A stretch of DNA of 64,000 nt from an uncultured Comamonas sp. (GTDB lineage: Bacteria; Pseudomonadota; Gammaproteobacteria; Burkholderiales; Burkholderiaceae_C). The translations under genes were made by a program, and so were the position numbers. A model generated the notes under the pieces. The model was not told the origin of the DNA and did no database searches. It saw only the letters and a program-made list of their open reading frames with translations. Positions 9,064-17,395 of this stretch are shown piece by piece (positions within the stretch are counted from its first letter, which is position 1; each line of letters starts with the position of its first letter). Where the stretch lies: NCBI GenBank assembly GCA_947306475.1, contig CAMZGS010000002.1, positions 240,611 through 304,610 on the forward strand. Direction: 5' to 3'.

Positions 9064-10790
9064 TCGCCATGCTGGAAATCAAAGCTCTCACTTACAACGA
9101 CTTGGCACCTGTGCTACCAGTTTTTGGCCGGGTGGGCCTGGAGGGGGGGACGATTGGTAGGGGGGAGGGCAATGATATTGCGTTGCCTGACCCGATGCGA
9201 CTCATTTCCCGCAGACATCTGCGCGTCGATGCAGATGGTACTGGTGGCTGGCAGTTGGTGAATATCAGCAGCGCCAATCTTGTATACGTGAATGACACAG
9301 AGCTTAAGGCAGGACATGGCTGCCCGCTGCTTGTGGGGGACAAGATTTACATCGGTGGCTACGTATTGCAGGTCTCGGCAGTGAAAGATATGCATCTGCA
9401 GTCCATGAGGGGCACTGGTCCGGACAGTGCGGATGGCACCTTGATCAAGGAAAAAAGACAGGAGCCGGAAGCATCATCTGGGGACGACACTGTTGCTGCT
9501 GATGATCTGGATGCCTATTTGACACAAAGTGACGCTATTGGAAAATTTGATCCTTTGCAAATGTTGCATGCCAATGGTGTTGATTTGCATGATATTGCTG
9601 GCAAGGGTGATGCGCTGATTCGTGGTTATGACGGAGTAGATCATGCGAAAGAATTGATTCGCGATGATTTTTCCATTGCTTCGAGCAAGATCTTGAAGGA
9701 CGATGTGACAGATCCTCTGGCTCTTTTTGGTGGTGAAAGCGATTTACTGAAAGGTTTGATAAATTCGCCACCCAGCACTTCTGGCGATGTGGGCTTATCG
9801 ACGACAGGGGTTGGTGACCTGATTAAAGTGCCAAAGACATCGAGTTCAGAATCTGGGAATCAGGTTCCGACCGAGCCGCAGGAATATATTTTTGAGGCAG
9901 CTTCTAAAAATAAGGAAGATCCTTTGGATGCTTTTCTTGAAGGCTTGATGCATGATGACCATGAGGGGAGCCTGGAAGAGAAGGAGGATCGGGAGAGGTT
10001 GGCCTTGGAAAAAAATACATCAGATATGCAGGAGCATCCATCAGTCTCTTCTGAAAATGTTATTGGCGAGAATCTGATAGACAGTTTTTCGGAGAGGTCA
10101 GCACCTCAAGTGCCGTTTGCGGAGGTGAGATCCATATCGAGTGCTGAATTGGAAGAAAAGCCAGTGGCATCAAACGATAGCGATGTGTTGTACCAGGCTT
10201 TTTTGCGTGGCTTGGGTTTGAAGGAAATTCCAGATAGAAAAGCGCTTGATGCAAATTTCATGTATTTATTGGGGGAATTATTGCGCTGCACCACACAGGG
10301 AACAGTTGATTTGATTGCCGGCCGGGCGATCGTCAAACGGGAGGTTAAAGCAAACGTAACGCTGATTGCACCGGAACGCAATAATCCTCTCAAGTTTTCT
10401 CCGGATGGAGAAGTTGCACTGATGTACCTGCTCGGAAGGAAATATCCTGGATTCATGGAGCCGGTTGAAGCCGTGAGTGGGGCATATCTGGATTTGCGCG
10501 CTCACCAGATGGGGCTTGTTTCCGGTATGCGCTCGGCACTTGGCCATGTATTGGAAAAATTTGACCCCCAGGTAATTGATGCTGGACATGATCCCAAGCG
10601 TACGCTACCGGGCTTGGCAATAGTCAGGAAGGCCCGTTTATGGGAGGCGTATCAGGATCACTTCCAAACCACGAAGAATGAAGCCCAGGATCGTTTTCAG
10701 GAATTTTTTGGTGCTGCTTTCCTGAAGGCGTACGAAGAAGCAACCCAGACTCTTAATGCCCAGCATGGTATGCCGGGAGGACGTCCATGA
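9060..10790 (+). CDS. tagH: T6SS FHA-domain protein (TagH/Fha-like)
   Basis: A 576-residue protein with an N-terminal forkhead-associated domain (residues ~10-110; TIGRGEGNDIALPDPMRLIS, SRRHL and a VYVNDTEL loop carry the phosphothreonine-binding GR...SRxH...N pattern). A long acidic, poorly conserved linker follows, and the last ~190 residues (YQAFLRGLGL through LRAHQMGLVSGMRSAL) match the conserved C-terminal domain of T6SS FHA proteins. In Pseudomonas, phosphorylated Fha1 promotes T6SS activation. The GTG at 9060 overlaps the previous stop (GTGA), which favours coupling; the alternative is ATG 9069. A G7 tract is at 9143-9149. Confidence 0.9.
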   Translation: MIAMLEIKALTYNDLAPVLPVFGRVGLEGGTIGRGEGNDIALPDPMRLISRRHLRVDADGTGGWQLVNISSANLVYVNDTELKAGHGCPLLVGDKIYIGGYVLQVSAVKDMHLQSMRGTGPDSADGTLIKEKRQEPEASSGDDTVAADDLDAYLTQSDAIGKFDPLQMLHANGVDLHDIAGKGDALIRGYDGVDHAKELIRDDFSIASSKILKDDVTDPLALFGGESDLLKGLINSPPSTSGDVGLSTTGVGDLIKVPKTSSSESGNQVPTEPQEYIFEAASKNKEDPLDAFLEGLMHDDHEGSLEEKEDRERLALEKNTSDMQEHPSVSSENVIGENLIDSFSERSAPQVPFAEVRSISSAELEEKPVASNDSDVLYQAFLRGLGLKEIPDRKALDANFMYLLGELLRCTTQGTVDLIAGRAIVKREVKANVTLIAPERNNPLKFSPDGEVALMYLLGRKYPGFMEPVEAVSGAYLDLRAHQMGLVSGMRSALGHVLEKFDPQVIDAGHDPKRTLPGLAIVRKARLWEAYQDHFQTTKNEAQDRFQEFFGAAFLKAYEEATQTLNAQHGMPGGRP

Positions 10791-11566
10791 TGCGCTTATC
10801 GGTGGCGGAGTTTAGTGCGCGTGGCGGGCGCGAGACCAATGAAGACTATGTGGGTTTTTGTGCCAATGATGCAATAGGGTGCTTTGCGCTGGCTGATGGA
10901 GTAGGGGGACATGAGGGTGGAGCGCTAGCTTCTCAAATAGTGGTGCAACAGGTACTCAAGACCTTTTCCGAACTGCCTCGAGTGCATGCTGAAACTATTC
11001 GGGCAACTGTTACCGTTGCGCGTGAAGCGCTTGCACAAGCACGTTTGAGTAACCCCGATTTTGTTCATATGAACACCACGTTGGCCACCTTGATGCTCGA
11101 TGCCTCACAGGCATTGGCCTACTGGATGCACCTTGGTGATAGTCGAATTTATCTGTTCCGAAATGGACGGGCCCGTGTACTGACAACAGACCATAGCATC
11201 CTTCAATCCATGATTGATGCGGGTTTGGCAAAAGGTGATGTCAGGGGAGAGGTTGAGCGCAGCACACTTTACGCTTCTGTGGGGAGTGCAGAGGTTCCTC
11301 AGAATGCTGTATGTCAGGCACCCTTGGCCTTGCAGGATGGTGACGTTTTTTTATTGTGCAGCGATGGTTTTTGGGAGAGCGTCAATGAGCAGATGATGGA
11401 GTCATTGCTGCAGGTTGCTGAAAATGAGCAGCAATGGATATGTCATATGGTGAGTCAAATTCGTAACCCTCATGCTCCCGAACAAGACAATTTCAGTGCT
11501 GTGGCTGTCTGGATTGGTAATCAGGAAGGTACGACGCGTATTCAGACATTGAGTCTGGCGACATAG
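10787..11566 (+). CDS. pppA: T6SS-associated PP2C-type Ser/Thr phosphatase (PppA-like)
   Basis: A 259-residue PPM/PP2C phosphatase with the metal-binding motifs RETNEDYVG, LADGVGGHEGG, WMHLGDSRIYLF, LLCSDGFWE and QDNFSAVAV in the right order. It is expected to dephosphorylate the FHA protein or the kinase itself, switching off T6SS firing. The ATG overlaps the stop of the FHA gene (ATGATG), so FHA protein and phosphatase are translationally coupled. There is no signal peptide or membrane segment, so it is cytoplasmic. Length is normal for PppA/Stp1-type enzymes. Confidence 0.93.
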   Translation: MMRLSVAEFSARGGRETNEDYVGFCANDAIGCFALADGVGGHEGGALASQIVVQQVLKTFSELPRVHAETIRATVTVAREALAQARLSNPDFVHMNTTLATLMLDASQALAYWMHLGDSRIYLFRNGRARVLTTDHSILQSMIDAGLAKGDVRGEVERSTLYASVGSAEVPQNAVCQAPLALQDGDVFLLCSDGFWESVNEQMMESLLQVAENEQQWICHMVSQIRNPHAPEQDNFSAVAVWIGNQEGTTRIQTLSLAT

Positions 11567-11592
11567 TTCGGAAAAGGAGCTTGGTTCGCACC

Positions 11593-12282
11593 ATGAATTC
11601 AAATTTTGTCGGTTGCTTTGGCAAGCTACCTGCATCGGGGGATTTTGTTGCACGAGGATTGCCACAGAATGTAATGCATGCAGTATATGAATGGTTTGTC
11701 AATGGAATGAGTGAACTGGAGAGGCGTGAGCCCCAAGAATGGAGGCATGCCTATCTGGTCACTCCCGTCTGGCACTTTGTCATTAATGCTGGGGTGTGGG
11801 TAGAACCTGCTTTGCAAGGATGCTTGGCCCCCAGTCTGGATAAGGTTGGGCGCTATTCTCCTTTAATGGTGGTGCGTTCCTTCGAAAATGCAGTGGTGAG
11901 CGATATTCTTCCTCCGGAAGACGATTGGCTCTATCGCGTGGATGACAAAATCCGTCGAGCCATTAACGATTGTTTGGCGCCTGAGATATTGATGGATGGC
12001 ATTGATATTGTTTTTTCTAGGTCCACCATGCTCAAACAAGCGCGGTCCACAGCCAGTATTCTGAGTACTTTGGGTATTGTTGATGACTCTACAGAAAGCC
12101 ACAAGCGTTGGTTTTCCTGGCCAGATTTGCATAAATCCTTTGTGGAACGACGACATCGTAGCTTCTGGTGGGCTGAACCTTCACCGCGCCAACCGCCACG
12201 TCAGGTTATTCACAGTGGTTTGCCAGACAACGATCTTTTTTGTTTGCTATTGGGAGGTAACCTTTTTGGAGACAAAAAATAA
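11593..12282 (+). CDS. tagF: T6SS-associated protein TagF (ImpM)
   Basis: A 229-residue TagF-family protein; the N-terminus (VGCFGKLPASGDFVARGLP) and the LVTPVWHFVINAG segment are diagnostic. TagF is known as a post-translational repressor of T6SS in Pseudomonas, acting with the PpkA-PppA pathway. ATG 11593 is preceded by AAAGGAG at 11573-11579; an in-frame TTG at 11581 lies almost on top of that site and is less likely. Its 3' end overlaps the probable tssE start by 17 bp. Confidence 0.92.
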   Translation: MNSNFVGCFGKLPASGDFVARGLPQNVMHAVYEWFVNGMSELERREPQEWRHAYLVTPVWHFVINAGVWVEPALQGCLAPSLDKVGRYSPLMVVRSFENAVVSDILPPEDDWLYRVDDKIRRAINDCLAPEILMDGIDIVFSRSTMLKQARSTASILSTLGIVDDSTESHKRWFSWPDLHKSFVERRHRSFWWAEPSPRQPPRQVIHSGLPDNDLFCLLLGGNLFGDKK

Positions 12283-12766
12283 AATTTCGTCTCAAGCACT
12301 GTTCATGCCGACCTTGTTGGATCGTCTTTGTCCGTCCAGTTCGAAGTTAGGTCATGGTCGGCACATAAGTAGGAGCGCATATCGGCAGACGGTGCTGCGG
12401 GATCTACAGTGGCTTTTGAATTGTCAAAATATTGAGTCACAATCGTTCGTTGATGGATTTTTATGGGTGCGGCGCTCAGTGTTGAACTACGGAGTTCCTG
12501 CATTTGCCGGTGGAAATTTTACGGAGGACGATCTTTTATATGTGGCACAAGCCATTAAGGAAGCTATTTTGCGCTATGAGCCCAGAGTAATGAAAAAAAC
12601 CTTGAAGGTTGGCTTGGTCCAAGATGCAGAAATTCAACAAAGTCCCAACAAAGCGCTATTCAGAATAGAGGCCTCTTTATGGTTTGAGCCTTATCCTGTT
12701 GAATTGGTGGTACGGGCTCAATGGGATAGTGAAAATGGCAATATGCAATTGCAGGATTGTGGGTGA
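12266..12766 (+). CDS. tssE: T6SS baseplate subunit TssE (gp25-like)
   Basis: A ~166-residue protein related to phage T4 gp25: MPTLLDRLCP near the N-terminus, RQTVLRDLQWLLNCQN, LNYGVPAFAG, and IRRYEP-like IKEAILRYEPRV. TssE joins TssF and TssG in the baseplate wedge and nucleates sheath assembly. I place the start at TTG 12266 because GGGAGG (12251-12256) lies nine bases upstream; ATG 12305 (13 codons later) is the alternative and lacks a good site. The open frame extends upstream to 12077 but that part overlaps tagF and has no family similarity. Position after tagF rather than beside tssF is unusual but seen in some clusters. Confidence 0.9.
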   Translation: METKNKISSQALFMPTLLDRLCPSSSKLGHGRHISRSAYRQTVLRDLQWLLNCQNIESQSFVDGFLWVRRSVLNYGVPAFAGGNFTEDDLLYVAQAIKEAILRYEPRVMKKTLKVGLVQDAEIQQSPNKALFRIEASLWFEPYPVELVVRAQWDSENGNMQLQDCG

Positions 12767-12794
12767 AGCAGTGATACGGTTGATGGAGAAATGA

Positions 12795-13598
12795 ATGATT
12801 GTTTTTGATGCATCGATCCTGCAGCAACAGGTTCGGGAAGTTAGTGAGCGTATCAAGGTCGAGCCACTGAAAGCCTCTCATCGTGTGGCGTTGGCGCACC
12901 TAAGATTGCTTCAAAAAGAGCATGCCAAAGCCCTTCAGCAGCTGCAGGTCGCTTGTCAAATTGAGCCTCAATGGCAAACTCAAGCACAGATGATCAGGGT
13001 ATTGCTTCGTGCGGAGCTACAGAGAGCAGCTGTATTTGAAGGAAAAATCAAGCCAGATCTGGTCAGTCCACCGCCTGTGTGGCTGGCTTGTATGACGGAA
13101 GCTCTAAAACAAGCACCCGAGCAGGCTGCTGTTTTACGGGCTGAAGCGTTTGAGCAGGCTCCCGAAAGTTCAGGGTTCGTCAATGCCCGAACTTCGTTTG
13201 AGTGGTTGAATGACGGTGACAGTCGTTTGGGACCGGTGTTTGAGCTCATTACTGGTGGTAGCTACTACTGGGTACCCATGTGCGATGTCCGACGTGTTGA
13301 ATTCTTGCCAGTGGAACAACCAACGGATTTGTTATGGCGGGGGGTGAAAATGAGCTTGAAAAATACCCTGGTTGTTGATCGTTTTTGCCATATGCCGATG
13401 CGCTATCCGGATTACCCGGGAGGAGTACTCAGCCAAGGCATGGAAACCGAATGGCTATCCTCAAATGCTGGGTTGGAAGAGTGGTTTGGAGTGGGGCAAC
13501 GACTTTGGTTCACTGAGACGAACGAGCATGCCATGGCAGATGTATGTGTGATCGAGTTCATGGAGAGTGATATTGGATCTTCCGCCCATGCTAGCTGA
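12795..13598 (+). CDS. tagJ: T6SS accessory protein TagJ (ImpE/SciE)
   Basis: A 267-residue TagJ/ImpE family protein. The N-terminal half is helical and TPR-like (SHRVALAHLRLLQKEHAKAL), the C-terminal half has the conserved RLGPVFELITGGSYYWVP and PTDLLWRGVKM segments. TagJ binds TssB in Pseudomonas and is thought to help recruit TssH to the sheath; it is an accessory part. The ATG at 12795 overlaps another ATG in a different frame at 12791; the GGAGAA before it serves as ribosome binding site. It follows tssE by 28 bp. Confidence 0.9.
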   Translation: MIVFDASILQQQVREVSERIKVEPLKASHRVALAHLRLLQKEHAKALQQLQVACQIEPQWQTQAQMIRVLLRAELQRAAVFEGKIKPDLVSPPPVWLACMTEALKQAPEQAAVLRAEAFEQAPESSGFVNARTSFEWLNDGDSRLGPVFELITGGSYYWVPMCDVRRVEFLPVEQPTDLLWRGVKMSLKNTLVVDRFCHMPMRYPDYPGGVLSQGMETEWLSSNAGLEEWFGVGQRLWFTETNEHAMADVCVIEFMESDIGSSAHAS

Positions 13599-13663
13599 AT
13601 CAGCGTGTTACCTCGAATTTTTCATTTTTTCATTATCTTTCTGATTGCATATCAGTATTAATC

Positions 13664-14203
13664 ATGAAGACTCAAGCAATTATCTGTGTATTGGCATCAA
13701 TCGTGTTGTTGACGGCTTGCCAGACTGGCCGCCAGGGTGACCAAGGCGATGGATCGCATTTTGCAGTTTATCAAAAGCAATGGGGTGCTGACAGGCTAGA
13801 TTTACTGGAAACTCTGCGTAGGGATCCTCATTTGCGCGTTGTTGAGAGAGAGGATGGCAGCATATATATTCAGATCCGTTCGGTGCATGCTTATACCATT
13901 GGCCGGACTAAGCCCGCTGGGGAGGTGGCTGAAGCATTGAATCACATTGCATCCGCTGTGCAGGGGCGCAATCACTTGCGTATTACGATACAGGGGCATT
14001 CCGATAATGTCGGACAACCTGCTCACAACCAGGCACTTTCTGAAAAAAGGGCTAAGGAGGTATTCGATTACCTTAAGATCCAGGGGGTGCAGCAGGATAT
14101 GAAGTATGAAGGCTTGGGGGCCGAGCAACCTATTGCTAGTAACAACACAAGAGAGGGAAGGGCGGTGAATCGCCGGGTGGATATCCTTATCCAGGCACGA
14201 TAA
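13664..14203 (+). CDS. OmpA-family peptidoglycan-binding lipoprotein, T6SS-linked
   Basis: A 179-residue protein with a lipoprotein signal (hydrophobic stretch ending VLLTAC, a good lipobox) and a C-terminal OmpA-like domain: IQGHSDNVGQPAHNQALS, SEKRAKEVFDYL, and GRAVNRRVDILI carry the residues that bind diaminopimelate in peptidoglycan. It would sit in the outer membrane and grip the cell wall. Many T6SS clusters carry such a protein (TagL or TagN-type, or a fusion to TssL) to anchor the membrane complex. This is a stand-alone version. It ends the dense T6SS gene series; a 640-bp spacer follows. Confidence 0.88.
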   Translation: MKTQAIICVLASIVLLTACQTGRQGDQGDGSHFAVYQKQWGADRLDLLETLRRDPHLRVVEREDGSIYIQIRSVHAYTIGRTKPAGEVAEALNHIASAVQGRNHLRITIQGHSDNVGQPAHNQALSEKRAKEVFDYLKIQGVQQDMKYEGLGAEQPIASNNTREGRAVNRRVDILIQAR

Positions 14204-14265
14204 ATTAAGTTCCATATTTTTATGGGTATGCGCTTGAGATTCAGTATTTTTCCGGGGCGTGTTGT

Positions 14266-14340
14266 GAACTTGTTTGCAATTCATTGAGTTTATTGAGAAA
14301 TTTGATGATTCCTGTCTTTGCGAAATTGCTCATAAATACC
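14266..14340 (+). repeat. Left arm of ~75-bp imperfect inverted repeat
   Basis: Aligned by eye with the reverse complement of 14718-14795, this arm is about 82% identical over ~80 bases, with an identical 19-base core (tgagtttattgagaaattt). The arms are ~380 bp apart. A weaker copy of part of the element lies after the rhs gene (23216-23250). Confidence 0.75.
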
Positions 14341-14717
14341 TTTCATTCGAGATGTAATATTTTTCGCGAACGATAAATATAAAATAGCTTCAATTGAGTA
14401 AATTCTTAAACCCATTAAATCTTTTGGGTACAGTTTTGAAAAATGATATCGCTAATGAGCTTCAAGTGTTCCGTATGGTGCCTAGAGGAATCTTTTGTTT
14501 CGAGAGGGTGCGGAGCGTAAAATCAGTTAACTTTAGCTGCAGATGATGCATTTCGTCTCATTTTCGCAGTATGGATCATGAGAAGATGCTGGGTTGAGGC
14601 TGTTGTGAGGAGGGGCGGGCTCAGGCTCAGCTAATCATTAAAAAAGCAATGATTTTATCTCTGCTTCGTGAGGTGAGGTTGGAGCGTGTTGTGAACTTTG
14701 AAAAGCCCTCCTTTTTT

Positions 14718-14800
14718 GACAAGCGCTTATAAGCAATTTGCAAAGACAAGAATCATAAAATTTCTCAATAAACTCAGTGAGTTGCAAATAAGCTCATAAA
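14718..14800 (-). repeat. Right arm of ~75-bp imperfect inverted repeat, just before vgrG
   Basis: Reverse-complement partner of 14266-14340. It ends about 50 bp before the vgrG start, so it lies where the vgrG promoter or leader would be. It could be a recombination tract left by duplicated vgrG loci, or a conserved vgrG control region; the sequence alone does not decide. Confidence 0.75.
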
Positions 14801-14845
14801 TCGCTCTAGCGAGAGGTTTTTTGTTATATAGGAGGTGGCTGAGTC

Positions 14846-17344
14846 ATGAACCGTTTTCTGAAAGCGCACACACCGGTAGGACAAGCATTGTGGGCTTTTG
14901 AGCTTACAGGTAGAGAGGCTCTCAGCGAGCTCTATGAATTCAAGTTGCGCTTCAAGAGCGAAGACGCCAATATCGATTGTCAGGGTCTTATTGGTGAGGT
15001 TGCAGCCATTGAGATGGAAACACAAGGCGGTAGTGCCCGCTATTTCAGTGGTCAGATGGTGCGTTTTTCGGCACTGGGAAAAAGAGGAAAGTACTGGCTC
15101 TATGAAGCAACAATAGCCCCCAAGCTTTGGCACGCTAGCCGAACCAGTGATTTCAAGATCTGGCAGAACCTCACTGTTCAGGATATCGGCGATGAGATAC
15201 TGGGGAAGCATGCCATCCGCTACGAATGGCGTCTTAAGCAGCCTCTCAAGAATTGGGTTTACAAGGTTCAGTATGGTGAGACGGATTTGGCCTTTCTCAC
15301 TCGTTGGCTGGAGCACGAAGGTATCTATTACTGGTTCAAACACAGTCAGGACGGAGAGACCCTTATACTGGCTGACCACTTCAGCACTCCTGACCCCTTT
15401 GATGGCTATGAGAGCATTCCTTTTTACCCACCGGATGAGGCCCGCGAAGACCTGGATCACTACTGGGACTGGCACGTCACCAGGGAGCCAGAGCCGGGGC
15501 GACTCAGCCACAGCGATTACGATTTTCAGAAGCCTGCAAAGGATCTCATTGCAGAGAGCAACGACCCTCGCGGACATTTGTTTGACCAATACGAGATCTA
15601 TCAATACCCGGGCAACTACACGGAATCTGCTGACGGCAATCGATACGCCGCAGCACGACTTGAGGCGCTGCAGGCTTCTCAAGATCGTATCGTCCTGCGT
15701 GGCAAGGTTAGAGGAGCCTTGCCTGGCCACTGTTTTACCCTTTGGGGGCATCCCAGAGAGGATCAGAACCGCGATCTCCTGATTGTCGCTGCCAGATACG
15801 ATGCCAGTGACAACGACTACGAAGGTCACAGTGATAGCACTGGTGTGCATTACCACGTCGAGATTGAGGCCCAGCCCGCTGGCAGGGGGTGGCGTCCTCT
15901 CACACCTCGGCAGGCACCCAGAGCCAGAGGTCCAGAGACGGCCATCGTTGTCGGTCCTGCGGGAGAAGAAATTCACACTGACGAGTATGGTCGTGTCAAG
16001 GTGCATTTCCACTGGGATCGCTATGGCAAGAAAGACGGCTCGGACTCTTGTTGGGTAAGAGTCGCCAGCCCGTGGGCGGGAAGCAACTATGGCGGCATCC
16101 ATATCCCGCGAATTGGCCAGGAAGTCATTGTTGACTACGAATATGGCGACCCGGACCGGCCACTTATCACGGGTCGGGTTTATAACGCTGCACAAATGCC
16201 ACCTTGGCAACTGCCCAAGAATAAAACGCAAACTGGTTTCCAGACCAACTGGAGCAAGGGCGGCGGCGGCAAGCACATGCTGCGTTTTGAGGACCTCAAG
16301 GGGCGGGAGCATATTGAGCTTTCCACCGACCATGGGAACACTCACTTGCACATGGGCTATTTGATGAATCAAAGCTCGGAAGCCCAGCGCAGTTATGGAT
16401 TTGAATTGCGGACCAACGAATGGAGGGCCATTCGTGCCGATAAAGGTCTGCTGATCACCACTTACACACAGGACTTCACGCAACAGGTTGCACACGACAA
16501 CCCTGATGGGTTCAAGGGGCTTGGCTCAGGACTGACGAGTACCGAGTCCTTGATGGAAGAAGCCAGCAATGCGGTCAAGATGATGAACAGTGCCATCAGT
16601 GCTCTCAATGGGCTTAAAGCGAGTCACATGCAGCAAATGGCCGAAGGGGTGATGAAATCGGTGGGCAAAGAAGCTGCAGCAGCCTCTATCTCCAGGGTGG
16701 CTCAAGCATTTTCGGCATTTGCCACTGGTGGTGGTACTGCACCCGAAACCAGGTTGCCCAGCAACACGGATCCAGCAATGCCTCAGGCACGAGCGTTGCA
16801 GTCGCTTTCCAAGGATATCAGCAAGCCCGTGGTGTCCATCGTCAGTCCGGAGGGGCAATCGTTGATAAGCCCAAAGCCGATTGTCATCAGTTCCGGTCAG
16901 AGCGTCTCCACACATGCTCAGGACAACATCACCCTCTCTGCCAATGCACAGCTGACGCAGTTGGCCAAGGGCGGGATGCTGACTCATGTCAGCAGCGGCG
17001 GGCAGCGCAATACCGTAGCAGATGGTGATATTGCCTCTGAAGCGCAGAACGGGCATATGAATCTGACGGCCAAGCAGAACATTACCGTAGCGTCGCTGGA
17101 TTCCGATGCCAGTGTGATTGCCAAGCAGAACATCAATATGCAGTCGGTTGACGACTCGGTCCTTGTGCAGGCAGGTAAACACATCCGACTGGAGGCCGGT
17201 GAAAGCATAACCCTCGTGGTGGGAGGTGCCAGCATCACCATGACGTCCGACGGCAACATCACCGTAAGAGGCTCTGGAACTGGCGTCATGCAGTTCGACA
17301 AGGAACTTTCTCACTCTGGTGCCCCCATCTTGCTGAATTGCTAA
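14846..17344 (+). CDS. vgrG: T6SS spike protein VgrG (TssI)
   Basis: An 832-residue VgrG. The N-terminal ~350 residues are the gp27-like head (HTPVGQALWAFELTGREALS; EYKLR-type core), a gp5 OB-fold follows (VKVHFHWDR near residue 380, CWVRVASPWAGSNYGG), then the RFEDLKGREHIELS region, a helical insert near 552-625 (MEEASNAVKMMNSAISAL), and a C-terminal DUF2345 beta-helix (~665-832) rich in repeated NITL/NINM units. VgrG trimers form the tip of the injected needle and bind PAAR effectors. GGAGG at 14831-14835 sets the ATG. The end shows no separate enzymatic domain, so the cargo is probably the downstream PAAR-Rhs protein. Confidence 0.95.
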   Translation: MNRFLKAHTPVGQALWAFELTGREALSELYEFKLRFKSEDANIDCQGLIGEVAAIEMETQGGSARYFSGQMVRFSALGKRGKYWLYEATIAPKLWHASRTSDFKIWQNLTVQDIGDEILGKHAIRYEWRLKQPLKNWVYKVQYGETDLAFLTRWLEHEGIYYWFKHSQDGETLILADHFSTPDPFDGYESIPFYPPDEAREDLDHYWDWHVTREPEPGRLSHSDYDFQKPAKDLIAESNDPRGHLFDQYEIYQYPGNYTESADGNRYAAARLEALQASQDRIVLRGKVRGALPGHCFTLWGHPREDQNRDLLIVAARYDASDNDYEGHSDSTGVHYHVEIEAQPAGRGWRPLTPRQAPRARGPETAIVVGPAGEEIHTDEYGRVKVHFHWDRYGKKDGSDSCWVRVASPWAGSNYGGIHIPRIGQEVIVDYEYGDPDRPLITGRVYNAAQMPPWQLPKNKTQTGFQTNWSKGGGGKHMLRFEDLKGREHIELSTDHGNTHLHMGYLMNQSSEAQRSYGFELRTNEWRAIRADKGLLITTYTQDFTQQVAHDNPDGFKGLGSGLTSTESLMEEASNAVKMMNSAISALNGLKASHMQQMAEGVMKSVGKEAAAASISRVAQAFSAFATGGGTAPETRLPSNTDPAMPQARALQSLSKDISKPVVSIVSPEGQSLISPKPIVISSGQSVSTHAQDNITLSANAQLTQLAKGGMLTHVSSGGQRNTVADGDIASEAQNGHMNLTAKQNITVASLDSDASVIAKQNINMQSVDDSVLVQAGKHIRLEAGESITLVVGGASITMTSDGNITVRGSGTGVMQFDKELSHSGAPILLNC

Positions 17345-17395
17345 AGCAGAGCTTGCAGGCCGTGCCTGTTCAAATCTATCAGAAAGGCTGGGTAC

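Larger units (their letters stand above)
14204..14845. other. AT-rich spacer upstream of vgrG, no gene seen
   Basis: About 640 bp with stop codons in every frame and no recognisable product. It holds two arms of an inverted repeat (see separate entries) and a 14-base direct repeat gcgtgttgtgaact at 14257-14270 and 14684-14697. The low GC fits either a regulatory region or remnants left by recombination of vgrG modules. I could not assign a promoter with confidence. Confidence 0.7.

Noticed and set aside
14380..14440. AT-rich segment resembling a promoter upstream of vgrG
   Set aside because: Low GC makes many chance -10/-35 matches; none had convincing spacing or position.
14774..16495. A 573-codon minus-strand frame opposite vgrG
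   Set aside because: Antisense shadow of vgrG; no recognisable domains.
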